From positions 9,250,001-9,314,000 of the forward strand of contig NC_066589.1 in assembly GCF_905475345.1 (NCBI RefSeq): a stretch of 64,000 nt of DNA, written 5' to 3'. This DNA comes from Vespula vulgaris (lineage: Eukaryota > Arthropoda > Insecta > Hymenoptera > Vespidae). The notes under the pieces are model-generated. The model was not told the origin of the DNA. It did no database searches and saw only the letters and a program-made list of their open reading frames with translations. The position numbers were made by a program, and so were the translations under genes. Shown here one piece after another: positions 52,504 through 64,000 of this stretch (within the stretch, counting starts at the first letter, position 1; each line of letters opens with the position of its first letter).

Positions 52504-53288
52504 TTCTGCGATAAGAGAAGACAATATGACGTAAATTTATTTTTATAATTGCTCTACATTTAAGTGATCATACACATGTGAAAACTTAATTACATGTATA
52601 GTGCACATCGTTATAAAAGAAGCAATTACATGTAATATTTCCATTTTTTTTTTCTTTTTTTTTTTCCAAAAAGATTCTCTCGAGGAGGCAGACAGACGGA
52701 GACGGAGAAATGGAATGATCTCTTAACGAGAAAAAGAAAGATAGAGATAGAAATAGAAGGATAGAGAGACAGAGAAAGAGAGAAAGAGAGAGAGAAAGAG
52801 AGGACAGAAAAAGCTCATCTAACTTTAATATTTCAAATATCTTTCTATCGACGGCATTATTTTTGTCCGTTTCTCCGTGTCTGTCTTTTTAATTTATTTC
52901 GATTTTTTATATGTATCAAAATATTTGATAAAAATTAATCGCTAAGAAATACTTCATTTCCATATAATATCGTATGTATATACGTATACGTATATATATA
53001 TATATATTTCTTAATGGCTCATCATAATCAATAGATAGATAGATAAATCGTTAAATCAATATTATCGGCTATACGTTTAAATTTTTCTATCAATGAAATA
53101 TTTGATAATAATAAAAGTTTTGATTGTTTTATGTTTTATAATTCTAAATCCCCCTCCCTCCCCTGCCCCATCGAGGTACCCATTCTAATTAATAATAATT
53201 AATAATTCTAACGATAAGTATATTTTGCTTGATACATGAATAATTTTTATTGGTTAGCACGAAACAAATAGTGAGCGCCGTGCACGTA

Positions 53289-53312
53289 ACGCACGCGCGC
53301 GCGCGCGCGCGC
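53289..53312. repeat. (CG)n alternating purine-pyrimidine run
   Basis: A 24-nt alternating run, 19 nt of it pure CG, in an otherwise AT-rich genome. It is followed within 120 bp by TGTGTGTACGTGTA and GTGTGCGCGCGTGTC. Confidence 0.9.
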
Positions 53313-53534
53313 CCGTCCTCATCCCGTGTATCTCTGTGTGTGTACGTGTATCTACGTGTACGTCTGTTCTTCTCTCTCTTTTATATGTGTGCGCGCGTGT
53401 CTGTGTCTCTGTGTGTGTTCGGGTTTTTTTTCTTCTTCTTCTTCTTTTATTTTTTTTTTCTTTTTTTTTTCCTCATAAAATCATAAACAAAATGCAAGAA
53501 CTGGTACTGGATACAAAATTAAATTATAACATTG

Positions 53535-53569
53535 TTATCGTTATCGTTATCGTTATCGTTATCGTTATC
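53535..53569. repeat. (TTATCG)n hexamer repeat
   Basis: About six copies of a TTATCG hexamer, followed by CATCGTCGTCGTC. It is not the TTAGG telomeric repeat of insects. Confidence 0.85.
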
Positions 53570-54102
53570 CACATCGTCGTCGTCATTATCATCGTTATTA
53601 TCATTTATCGTGATTATAAACAAAAAATATTATTACAACGTATATATATATATATATATATATATAGTGTAAAAAAAAAAAGAAAAGAAAAGAGACGCAC
53701 GCAATGTTTACGTATGAGATACGTTTTCTAACAATTATTTGTCGAACGAATTTCAACGGTTCGGTTATTCGCAAAAAAATGGCGTAAACTCTAACCCGAC
53801 ATTATCTGTCGCAGTCTCTTTTTCTTTCATTACTTTCCTCGTTTGATTTCTTTGTTCGCTTTTCTTTTTCATTTCGTTTAATTTTCTTTTTTTTTCTTTC
53901 TTTCTTTCTTCTTTTTCTTTTTCTTCTTCTTCTTCTTCTTTAAATAACTCACGAACATACACATTTCCAATGAAATTAAGCTCGAGTATACGCATTATAC
54001 AAGATTAGAAACGGAATCATTTTAAAGCTTTATCTTTGTAACATTCGATCGTGTAATCAAATCGTATTTTGCCCGATTATTTATTTATATATCCATTCAT
54101 CC

Positions 54103-54139
<37 letters not shown>

Positions 54140-54699
54140 ATAAAAATGCTAATGTATTAAAAGAAATGCTTTTATTTATTTGTTTTTTTTTTCTCTTTTT
54201 TACTTCGATCGAAATTTCTTTCTTTAGACTAAAAGCAAGGTAAACTAAAAGCAACAACAATGCTCGTTATTAAATAAACGATTAATTTTCAATCCGACGA
54301 TTTGTAGATTGTAATTTGTTAACAAATAGAGATCTCTTTGTGAAATGAAATCGTCTTTTTTTTTTCTTTTTCTTTTTTCTTTTTCTTTTTTTTCTTTTTG
54401 TTTTTCATGAAAATCCGATCGAATATATCAGTCGTTTTAAAATACACATATAAATATTATATATAGAACGTGTAAAGCGCGTTTAATTCGGGCAAAAATG
54501 ATTATTGTAATTTTGATAGAAAAGTTCGAATTATTTCGTTATATCGTTCGTTACACACATTTTATATATATATACACATGCATACATACATCATCGGTAT
54601 GTAATGCGCGCACGATGCGCAACGCGCGCGCCAACTACACATACACTCACACAAAGAACACGTCCGAATGCAACATTGCTTAATACTACATAAACATTT

Positions 54700-56524
54700 T
54701 CATATTTGCATTTATATAGACCTTTAACACCCTTTGCACTTTAACATTAAAATAACTCATCTGAATATAAGATTTAACAAAGTGAACACAAACATTACCT
54801 ATACTAGAGCAATTACACATGCATTTAATTATAAATAACATGGAAATAGCAAAACTATAATATTTGTCGATATAAAATTTCGAAGAGCAATCCACTTATT
54901 TATAGTTAAATGATAAATTTGATTTTATACTGCAACGATAGTTATCTGGTTTGTGCCTAAGTTAGTTGGAGGGAAAAAAGAAAAAAAAAGAGAGAGAGAG
55001 AAAGAGAAAAAGAGAAAAAAAATATTAATTATTCTATAAATTTGTGATCAAAGAAAATTATACTGAAATCTGAGTAGTAAAAGTAGACAGAGAAATACAA
55101 CATGTGATTTGCATCGTGAATAGATTCTGATAGATATTATCAACAATTGTATCCAATTGCCAACTAAAAAAATATTGCACTTCTTAAACATTTGTGATAC
55201 TAAAATATTTATCGATACTAGGTATATTAAACCACTGTTTGCATTGGCAGATAAAGCAAATATATAGCTTATATAACTATAAGATACTAACTCGTGATAA
55301 ATTGTCTACAATATACACGATTAAATGTACATTACATTGGTATCAATCTGACATTGCATTAATATTATAATTTTTAGTAAAATATTAATATATTAATACA
55401 ATTAATGCACATTTATAAATTACAGATTAATGAAAAAGAGACTTAATTCTTTTATACCAAAGGACCATATATAAAATAAGAGATATCGATTTCTTATAAT
55501 CATATACGACAGGCATAATATTCGTGCAGTACTTTTAACATAAAACAGAAATTCTAATGAAGGTGCCTGTATAATGTCATTTCTGAACAATACTATATTT
55601 CTAATTAAATAATATGCAAAAAAAAAAGAATCGTAATATCATTATACTTTTACTTAATAAAATCAAATTACTTTCTTCACTTTAAAAACAAAAATGTGCA
55701 TATGCACACATACACTCAAATATGTGTACATATCATACATTTTAAAACAATATTTCAAATACATGCTTCTATGATGTTCGGAAGATTCTATTTAAATCAC
55801 TGTTATTATTAATCCAATGTAGTTTTCAAAAATGAAGAGAATGAAAAAGAAATTTCTTTCTCTACATTCGATGGCTCAAATTTATATGACGCAATGTTCA
55901 TGATCAGCATAAAGAAAAGAGACAGGCTGTAAAAGGAACTGAACCGCGCTGTATAGTAAATTGCACGAATAATTTATCTATGACTTGCCATTCCTTTCAA
56001 ATACATATACACAAATCAATACTGCTTCGTATATAGAGAGATTACTTACTCTATGTTTCACATAAAAAGTTCTTTTTAAAAACCAATCTGATAAGAAATT
56101 CGCAAACGGCTTTTAAAGTTCATTGCCTCTTTTCATATGGATACAAACTAATACATTCTATTTATATCCCCAATAGACTAGTGTTTTACAAGCAACCTTG
56201 CATCCGGAGTTAAATATCTATTATTTGGATTAATTATATGTATATAAACATGTAATAATACAACATCTCTTGTCATAAAAAATCGTAAGCCTTAGTCGCG
56301 ATTTGAACAAGGTCATTTGTAATTACAGAATGAATCATTTTCATCACCGATAAATAAAGAAATCTGTTCCTAATGATTAATAAAAATATAATTAGGTTAG
56401 CCCCATAGATATATGCTTTAATACATAAGAAATGGCAGTTAAAATACTACACAATTACAAAGATAAAATAGAATGAAAAATACAAAAAAGAAATTACCAT
56501 TGTCCATAGTTCAAAAAAAAAAAA

Positions 56525-56574
<50 letters not shown>

Positions 56575-56657
56575 TAATATTAATAATAATAATAATAGTA
56601 ATAATAATAATAATAATAAAGGAACAGATTTCTTATTTATATCTGCATCAAATTTGT
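54700..56657 (-). other. Probable long 3' UTR of the BTG gene
   Basis: About 2 kb of AT-rich but largely unique sequence, clearly less repetitive than the flanking spacer, directly downstream of the BTG stop on the minus strand. It holds an (AAT)n array at 56526-56621. An AU-rich motif TTATTTAT (minus strand) lies at about 56350-56357. The 3' end was not fixed by a clear polyadenylation signal. Confidence 0.4.
56526..56621. repeat. (AAT)n microsatellite
   Basis: Two AAT arrays of about 16 and 12 units separated by ATTAATATT, 37 bp beyond the BTG stop codon in the likely 3' UTR. Confidence 0.95.
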
Positions 56658-57540
56658 TTATACTTTAAGAGTAGCTTTTGGAGACCAGTGATGAAAACGG
56701 GTTGGGCCAGCAGGATAAGAAGGAGGAATCCATTTGTTTCCCCGATGGCCCATGAAGGGAGGTGGAGATGGACCGCTCAAAAAATGAGGTGGCACGATAT
56801 TATACCATGGTTGAGTGATCGGATGAGGTCCATAGCCCATGCCAAAGGAGTGACCAAACCAAGTACGATTTCTGTTAACATGGAGTCTGGGACTGTTCAA
56901 ATTGCGCCTCCTACCTGTACCAGTACTATTATGATGCTGATTTTGATTTGCAGAGCTCAAAGGTTTTACTTCATGTTGTTCTTCCATAGTAGGAACCAGT
57001 GGGGTTTTCTATGAAATATATCATGTGCAATTATTTTAGTTGTTCTTATTTATATCACAAATTGCATACATATCTAGATATAATTCTAGTACATACCAGC
57101 ATTTTTGTCTGCCTCTCAGATTGCTTATTTTCTTTTTCTACTTGCTCATCTCTTTGAAAAATTGGTACAGTATTTTCTTTATCATCGAATGATGCCAATG
57201 TGCAATATGATCCCTTACTTTCTCCGAAACGACAACAAACTTCATTAGGGTCAACCCAAAGTGTAAGCTCTACTGGTAGAGACAAATCTTCGTACTTCAC
57301 TCCAGCAGCATTTGCTGCACTCTCCAAAGTCGCATCCCTTCTATTATGCCCATTCACACGTATGCAACGATAACCTTGACCTTTGAAAGGCTTATCAGGA
57401 AACCAATGATTTTTAAAACGTTCCGTCAACAATTCAACTAAATGTCGTTTGAAACATTCCAATTGATCGGGACTAAATTTTTCGTTTTTTTCTATCAGCT
57501 GTACTAAGAATAGTACTGCTGCTGTAATTTCGTTGCGCAT
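56658..57540 (-). CDS. BTG/Tob family antiproliferative protein, BTG3-like
   Basis: BTG/Tob proteins bind the CAF1 deadenylase of CCR4-NOT and restrain proliferation by promoting mRNA deadenylation. Exons on the minus strand: 57540-57097 and 57008-56658; 264 residues, close to BTG3 (about 250). MRNEITAAVLFLVQLI is the family start, so the ATG at 57540 was chosen; the frame is open further upstream to 57606 but has no ATG. Box A is at about 42-62 (FKNHWFPDKPFKGQGYRCI). Box B is at about 87-106 (LPVELTLWVDPNEVCCRFGE); the CCRFGE form is of the BTG3/BTG4 kind. Exon 2 encodes a Pro-rich, Gly- and His-rich tail (QPWYNIVPP, GPSPPPFMGH, KWIPPSYPAG) as in BTG3. It is divergent from NCAPH2. Confidence 0.93.
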
Positions 57541-59340
57541 GATACCAGTATTGGGTGATAAACTTATAAATTGCTGACTTGTTCCTCTTCTGATTAACTG
57601 ACGCAATATTTTTGTAAACTAAAGTACCATTCGAGGAAGCAGATATGGAGTACATAGAGCCCTTTTACAACGCTACCACGTTTAAATGTTTCAAGATCTA
57701 TGTTTCCTTTTTGAATTACAAACAGAATAATTTTACTGTTTTCCCTTTTCTTGCATTTAAATTCTTCTTTTTAACATTGACCTAAAAAAACCAAAATAAC
57801 AAATTATTACCACATATTACGATATTTCTTTTTTCTTGGTATATAGATTAGTTCTTTTTGAGAATCTTTTTTATAAGAAGAGACGAATACTTTTAATACG
57901 AACATTCTTAAAAAAAAAACCACTCCGAAAATTTATATTTATTCCAAGGAAAGTTAATTTCTTAACTCCGATATGAAAACTATCTATTAGATAAACAATA
58001 ACTAACATTTGTTGTTATTATTAAGAAAGATCGCCACAAGTATATTTATAATTGACTTTACAATATTAACAATATGGGCGTACATATGCGCTACGATTAA
58101 TTGCATATTCCAACTGAACTACATAACAATATGTTATGCATATCAGTTGGACTACGATTTTTAGTTTCGAAGGTTAGGAAAATCTAGTAAAGTAAATATG
58201 AACAAATATTTAGATCGTTAATCTCTCGAATGATTGTTCACTCAAAATAATATAAAATTTCTACATGAAATAGCCTACATTTGGATAAAGAAATTTTTTC
58301 AAGCAACGAGCAATTTATGCCAGCTCATTCTTATGCCAAGAGAACGTGTGGCAAGCGATACATATATTTCTAATATCACTATTTTCAAACTTGTGTGAGA
58401 GACAATTATTCTTCGATACTAATCACTATTCATGTGTATTCACATCTGAACAACGCACTCATAATTATAATAATAATATTAAATTAACCTTACGAATTAA
58501 TGTGGAAAAAAAACTCGTATTTCTGGCAAAACTACTACGTCCTCTCCCTCTTTAAATAAACGTACTCGACCCAACACGTGTTACGTTGCATCCAAGTCCA
58601 TAAACTATACAAACTTTAGATAAATATATATTGTCTGTTAAAAAATAAAATAAAAATTGTAAATGATTTGTCTATTTCTTTTATTATTATTATCGTTGTT
58701 ATTATTATTAAATTTACAAATATAAGTAAAATAGTTCTGTGTATAAAAAATTTTTTAATAATTTGAATAAATCGAAACGTTTAAAGAAGCAATGATATCC
58801 GCACCAATTAGAAACTGTTTCACGCAAAATACAAAACTGATTTGTTCCTTATATAAACGATTAAATTTGTTTTTATAAATATTTGAAATCTGCCGTTAAT
58901 TAGGGTAATTAATTCAAATCATTTAAATTATTTCATTTGAATGCGATAAAGCGAATAGATAAAGATTGAGAAATTTCTTTCGAAAAAATGAGAAAGGAAT
59001 TTTAGAATTAAGCAGGGATAAAAGTTTTTAAGCCAAACATTGAACGCGGCATAATTTGAGAAGTCGAAATGTGTGACCACATTTTAATATTGAAAAGAAA
59101 ATAAATTCGAGATTGCAAATTATCAGCAATTATTACCAAATTTATTGTGCAATAAATAATCGAGTGATAATCAATAAATTACATATTCTAATATTATATC
59201 AATATCTTCTTAACCTTATTTTTTATAGGTGTTATTTAATAATTAAGTGCTAGGTAAAAAAAAAAAAAAAAAAAAAAGATACACCTAAAAGGGAATGAAA
59301 GAATAATAAATAATAATTTAAAATTATAACTTCTATAAAA
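57541..59340. other. Divergent intergenic region between BTG and NCAPH2
   Basis: Contains the 5' ends of both genes. An E-box-like CACGTG is near 58576, with ACGTAACA-type sequence (minus strand) beside it. A 22-A run is at 59256-59278, 60 bp before the NCAPH2 ATG. No extra gene is seen; the 69-codon frame at 58346-58555 has no recognisable content. Confidence 0.5.
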
Positions 59341-62003
59341 ATGGTTAATCTACAAGATATTAGCTGCCAGCTTATGAAGCCGGCTAAAGATCTTGCAAGT
59401 TGGAACTTTCCGCTTTCAGAAGTATGTATGTGTTTAGGATTATTTGTAAATGGATTAATTTGAACTTATCAATATTATAACCTCATTTCAGATTCTACAG
59501 GAATATTATTCTTTACTTGAAGAACATTGCAATGTTAATTTTGGAGAAGCTGCTTTAATTCTTCAAAATTCTGTTAATATATATGTACACAGAGTCGAGC
59601 GTCTTCGCGATGAAACCACATGTTTAAGTGAAACGTTTATCGGTTATGAGTATGTATTTCTGTTTCAGCCTTTGTACAATAATAAAAGTAAATAATGAAA
59701 TTTCTGTTTATAATTTTGACAGAGATGGAAATGCAAATGAAAATTCAAAACATAATAAGAAAAATTTTAAAAACTCCATTAATTTTGATGATTTTAAATT
59801 GTGCAATTTGGCAGATGAAGTGGGAAAGAATATTAATACAAAAAATAAATTTAATGTAGAAAAACCTGTAAAATTGTTAACAAGGCGCTTTGCTCAATTA
59901 GAAAATATTGCAGAAGATCTTGTACATAATATGACAGAAATAATTGATATTCATGGAGATGTTATTGGAAAAAAATATCATTTCAGGTATGTTACCGTAG
60001 TCATAGTATATAGATAATCCCATTAATAATAATCTATATACTGTGTATAGATGCAATCAATATTTGAATGTGAATGGTCAACTGATAGATGAACCTACCC
60101 CAGATGGTAAATATATGTATATATAATATATATATATGTTGTGTGTATATATGTATATATAGATATATATACATACACATATCTCCTATATAAATGAGGT
60201 TAATAAAATAATTTATTAATGTTTTAGACTTTGGAATAATGGATATTGATATCTCTGCTACGTCGGGGTATTGCTCCAATATGTCAACATTTGATAGCAG
60301 TTATAATTTTAGCAATCCAATTAGTATATGTAATATAGTGACCAACAATAACACAGAAACTTTAACAAATTGTTGCTTATCACCAGTACTAGATAATACC
60401 GATTCAATTGATATAGAAGATTTTAATGTAACAAGCAATATAATTAATGAAAAAGAAGAGTCTGCAATTGTTGCTGGAAAAGAAAAATTTCAAAAAAATT
60501 CTAAAACTGACAAACAATTGCTTATTAATCATGATACAAATATGAATGACACAGATAACGTGTGTAATATTCCAGATAATAAAAATCATCTTTCTAACAA
60601 AAGGTATACATTTTTTATATAGGCAATATTGATATAATTATTATTAATGGGTTAACAATTTAATATAATTTTAGATTAAAAGAAATTAAATGTCCAACTG
60701 ATACAAAGAAAATTGTACATTCAAAAATATGGGAACCAATATCTCTTACACATAACATTTCAATAAAAAAGAAACGTATTGATCTAATAAATACAACATC
60801 TTCAATAATTTCTAAGACTGAATCTGTAAGTCCATCTAGTATCAATCAGACTCAACTATTGTTATTTCATATATTTATAAGATCACTTTTTTTTCTTTTT
60901 TTACATTTACAGAGAAAAAGAAAAATGATATCGCAAATATACAAGGATGAATGCATAGTAAATTTTCTTTTAAAAGAATCTAAAATGTTAGAAGAAAATA
61001 ATTCTCTACATAGATCCAAAGAACAGATACTGCCACAATTTAAATTAGGCAAGACATTTGTATTATTACCTTTCAATATGATGATGGTCATTGAATTAAT
61101 CAATATTATTTATTTTTTTAGAAGAGATCGATGAGATACAGAAAGTTTTTGAGGATTGTTTTAAAAGTAAAGAAAAATTAACTTCTTTTAATCGTGAAAC
61201 AACAGATGCAACAATGGATGATTTAAAAATGAGACAAAATTCAACTGAAGATAATACATTTACGGACGATATATTCCTTGATGATTCTGGTATATTAGCA
61301 AATTCGTCAAGTATTCTTGATTACGAGACACGTCCTGTTTCTCCAACTGATTCAATAATTTCAAGGTCGAACAGTATCTCTTCACAATTTGATTCACAAA
61401 ATTCTGTGCCAAATTACGAAAGATTGATTGAAGATAGAATGAAAGAACTTTTAGAAAATTCAGATGTTCAAACTGAACTTGATCGTAAAATTAATAAATG
61501 GCATCAGTCGATACAATCGAAACTTGCAGAAGTTGAACAAAAGCCTATATTTCGTATACAAAATTACGCATCTCAAATTATTCAAAAATTAAACGATAAA
61601 AATCAAAACGCTTCTTTTGATAATATCGTTGATGGTGAACATAGCTATGACGTAGCTAGATATTTCTTGGCATTGTTACAATTGGTACGTATATTAAATT
61701 TATTAACAAAGAAATAAATGTTATATAAGCTTTTTAATAATTAACAATTTTCCCATTAGGCCAATACCTATAACGTGGATATAAAAAAGAATAAAAATAT
61801 TGATGAATGTATAGAAATTATATTACTTGATACAGGTAAAGATGCTTAAAAAAAAAAAAAAAAAAAAGAAAAGAAAGAAGGAAAAAGAATTTTAAGTTTA
61901 AAATTAAAAGCATCTAACAATCCAATCAGATGTTAACCAAAGATACGCAAGTGCTGCTAGATATAATAATAATTTTAATAACAAGTTTGCTCCATATGAA
62001 TGA
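59341..62003 (+). CDS. NCAPH2: Condensin-2 complex subunit H2
   Basis: The kleisin of condensin II, bridging the SMC2/SMC4 heads and acting in the nucleus in chromosome compaction. Exons: 59341-59421, 59492-59649, 59723-59986, 60051-60106, 60228-60603, 60675-60825, 60913-61048, 61122-61684, 61760-61835, 61930-62003; 1935 nt, 644 residues (human about 605). The N-terminal H2 domain shows LMKPAKDLASWNF and NFGEAALILQNSVNIYVHRVE. The middle is acidic and Asn/Ser-rich, ending in PVSPTDSIISRS. The C-terminal winged-helix part shows ERLIEDRMKEL, KWHQSIQSKLAEVEQKP, and YDVARYFLALLQLANTYNVD. The seventh intron has a GC donor (61049). The last exon gives DVNQRYASAARYNN, which fits the family C-terminus; reading past 61835 instead gives GKDA and a stop. 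Confidence 0.92.
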
Positions 62004-62068
62004 TATAATATAAAGTATTTTTTTATAAAGTTATTTTTACATTTTACTTAAGAACTCATGAAATGCTA

Positions 62069-62074
62069 AATAAA
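62069..62074 (+). terminator. Polyadenylation signal of NCAPH2
   Basis: AATAAA 66 nt after the NCAPH2 stop at 62001-62003. Confidence 0.6.
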
Positions 62075-63373
62075 GAAATATTTTTTTCTAATTTTTTGTA
62101 GATAACATTATAAGACATGCGTTTCGTCATGTGTGTCAGCATTTTTTATCCTGTACTTTGTATTATAGAATATCAACGAATATTGAATGTAAATAAGATG
62201 TCTGTAGGCATGCGACCTCGCGAGCAACAAAAAAGGAGCTCACGATCGACAATGCTCCTAGTATTTCATTGAAAGTTTACATATCAATGTCTTGATGTAT
62301 TATATTACGATTGATTACGATCTTTCGAAGAACACGCGCCAATAAACAGTTGTAGTTACGCAACGACAGGTGGCGATAACCTCTAGAAAATACCTGAGAT
62401 CTTCACGAGTTTATCTGTACTAACCGCAATCTAGAAATTTGGTGTCCACTGTTCTCGGGATACTTGGTGATCTGTAATAATTGTTTCCTAAGTGCCTATT
62501 ATTGTTATATTTATTATTATTTAATATTAAAATAATACAATGTTTTTATTTGCAAGCAATTAGTAATTAATATAATTTATGTTGACTATTACTATTGAAA
62601 ATCTAATTAAAATGTGTTGACCTAGAAAATATTTAGATTTCATTTATTCAAATATGTCGAATATTTAATGAAGAGGACTAATGCTTCAGCCATCAATGGT
62701 AAATACTGTATAATTTATATCATACGAGATAATAATGTTTAATAGAATCTATACATTACTACAAAATATTATGGTATTATGTTTTGTATACTATAATATA
62801 ATATAATATTTTCAACAAATCTAATTTTACCAATGTAGAATTTACAATATTGTTAACAATGTAGAAATATTGATTTACATAATTGAATAATGCGTTAATC
62901 GTATTAAATAATGTAGAGAGTGTAATATCGATAACATAGTTGATGGATTTTTTAAAAGTATATTTGATTAATATTTGTACGATATTCCTGTGTGTGTGTG
63001 TGTGTGAGTAAATGAAATTTTTTCTAACTATAATTTAATTAATTAATGCTTTTACTATAACATATCACCTTGTATTTATGTGCAGGATCCAGTTTGTGTT
63101 ATTGGTACTAGCAATGCATCTGCTCATTTGTATCGATCGTCATGCATATCTTTCATAAGGATATAAGAAATATTATTTTCTATGCTTGATTATGTATTTT
63201 TGTTATTACTATTGTCATTTGAATATTATGGTAAATAAGTATTTTTTATCATTTAAAAAGTCTTTCTTTTATATAACATTAAAAAATATTTTAATATTGT
63301 TAGGATATTTCGTGACAGTGCCATCAATTACGAATGATTAAAGGAGTCTCTTACAATAATAAAAACTTACGAA
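62075..63373 (+). other. Upstream region of egalitarian
   Basis: About 1.3 kb between NCAPH2 and the egl ATG. A GC-richer stretch at 62205-62460 is a plausible promoter or first exon. TATTGTTAG at about 63295-63303 could be a splice acceptor placing about 70 nt of 5' UTR before the ATG. A short (GT)n lies at 62990-63006. No other coding sequence is seen. Confidence 0.45.
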
Positions 63374-64000
63374 ATGGACAGTTCTGAATACGAGATGGTG
63401 AGAAATATGACTCTCTTATTCTTCTTTGAACGTTTAATGGACAAGGGTGGACCACGGACGTTACACGATTTAAGTTGTCAATTCGGAGCTAAAGGATTCA
63501 CTAAAGAAATGCGTCAAATAGCTGGTGGTTCCCAGAGTGGCCTTAAGAAATTTTTATCTCAACATCCATCACTTTTTATCATAAATGGTGATTATGTTTC
63601 CGTTAATACTTTTCAATCTGTACACGAAGAAGACAATGGATCTAAATTAAGTGGAACGCGTGATTATGCTCGAGAAGCAGTAGAATATTTTTCTAATAAA
63701 TTAATGCAGTACGGAGTAGGAACCGAGGTACCAATAACTAGCCTACTGGGACATCGATCGCAGGCCTCTCCAGAAGTAAGACACATTTCTGGTCAACGCT
63801 ATAAAGAATTTAGAGATTTTCTCTTGAAGTATCCTGGTGCCTTTGTAGTTACGGACGATAATGTAATGTTAAAACAATACGAAGGAATGAAAGTAAAATT
63901 ATTCGTAGAATTGGAACCCGATACGCCTATCGATCCTGAAGTTACTGTAAAATTATTACAATTTTTTGCTCAATGCATAGAAGAGAAGGGTCCAATTTTT
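63374..64000 (+). CDS. egl: Egalitarian, N-terminal part; 3' partial
   Basis: Egalitarian is the RNA-binding adaptor that works with Bicaudal-D and dynein to carry mRNAs and specify the oocyte. 209 codons are visible in one open frame running to the last base. The start ATG at 63374 gives MDSSEYEMVRNMTLLFFFER, whose MVRNMTLLFF block matches the conserved Egl start that contacts BicD. LHDLSCQFGAKGFTKEMRQI and AGGSQSGLKKFL follow, as in insect Egl. The N-terminal region shows two related modules (about residues 12-80 and 98-172) and the beginning of a third. The 3'-5' exonuclease-like domain expected in the family lies beyond the window, so its catalytic residues cannot be judged. Confidence 0.9.
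   Translation, partial: MDSSEYEMVRNMTLLFFFERLMDKGGPRTLHDLSCQFGAKGFTKEMRQIAGGSQSGLKKFLSQHPSLFIINGDYVSVNTFQSVHEEDNGSKLSGTRDYAREAVEYFSNKLMQYGVGTEVPITSLLGHRSQASPEVRHISGQRYKEFRDFLLKYPGAFVVTDDNVMLKQYEGMKVKLFVELEPDTPIDPEVTVKLLQFFAQCIEEKGPIF

Noticed and set aside
53535..53569. Possible interstitial telomeric repeat
   Set aside because: The hexamer is TTATCG, not the TTAGG or TTAGGG type of insects; a simple microsatellite.
57541..57606. N-terminal extension of the BTG protein
   Set aside because: The frame is open but has no ATG; the family start MRNEI at 57540 is conserved.

Overview
The window is AT-rich and packed with microsatellites, with spliceosomal introns throughout, and it reads as insect nuclear DNA. 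Egalitarian, a protein of insect oocyte and mRNA transport, together with an SLC22-type insect organic cation transporter, points to Insecta. The dense (GA)n, (TA)n, (AAT)n and (CAT)n repeats fit a hymenopteran, perhaps a vespid wasp; that last step is inference. I recognise seven protein-coding genes, two of them cut by the window ends, and no rRNA, tRNA, CRISPR array, virus or intact transposon.

Layout. (1) 947-11240, plus: the 3' part of a gene for a nine-Ig-domain single-pass adhesion receptor, resolved into 15 exons. (2) 11.3-27.9 kb: no coding sequence found; it holds repeats, a MITE-like inverted-repeat element and a well-formed core promoter near 20.9 kb that may start the next gene. 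(3) 27956-37589, plus: an SLC22 organic cation/carcinine-type transporter in nine coding exons, 597 residues. (4) 39696-41164, minus and convergent with it: TRMT61A, the catalytic subunit of tRNA m1A58 methyltransferase. (5) 41.2-47.2 kb: gene-poor, with several GC-richer islands that could be promoters or 5' exons. (6) 47263-50687, plus: a large secreted Gln-rich protein with a striking heptad array and a separate C-terminal region, family not recognised. (7) 50.7-54.7 kb: a microsatellite-dense spacer. (8) 56658-57540, minus: a BTG/Tob antiproliferative protein of BTG3 type, with a probable long 3' UTR down to about 54.7 kb. (9) 59341-62003, plus, divergent from BTG: condensin II subunit NCAPH2 in ten exons, one intron being GC-AG. 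(10) 63374-64000, plus: the N-terminal part of egalitarian, running off the end.

The genes do not form a pathway. They look like ordinary neighbours in a eukaryotic chromosome: neuronal adhesion and transport genes on the left with long introns, compact housekeeping genes (TRMT61A, BTG, NCAPH2, egl) on the right. I found no clear new multi-gene system. The best leads are the Gln-rich secreted protein, the cassette-like phase-1 Ig exons, the splice acceptor embedded in a minisatellite, the GC-AG intron, and the internal repeat in Egalitarian. All exon joins were worked out by eye from splice consensus and reading-frame continuity; the summed lengths of each complete CDS are divisible by three.
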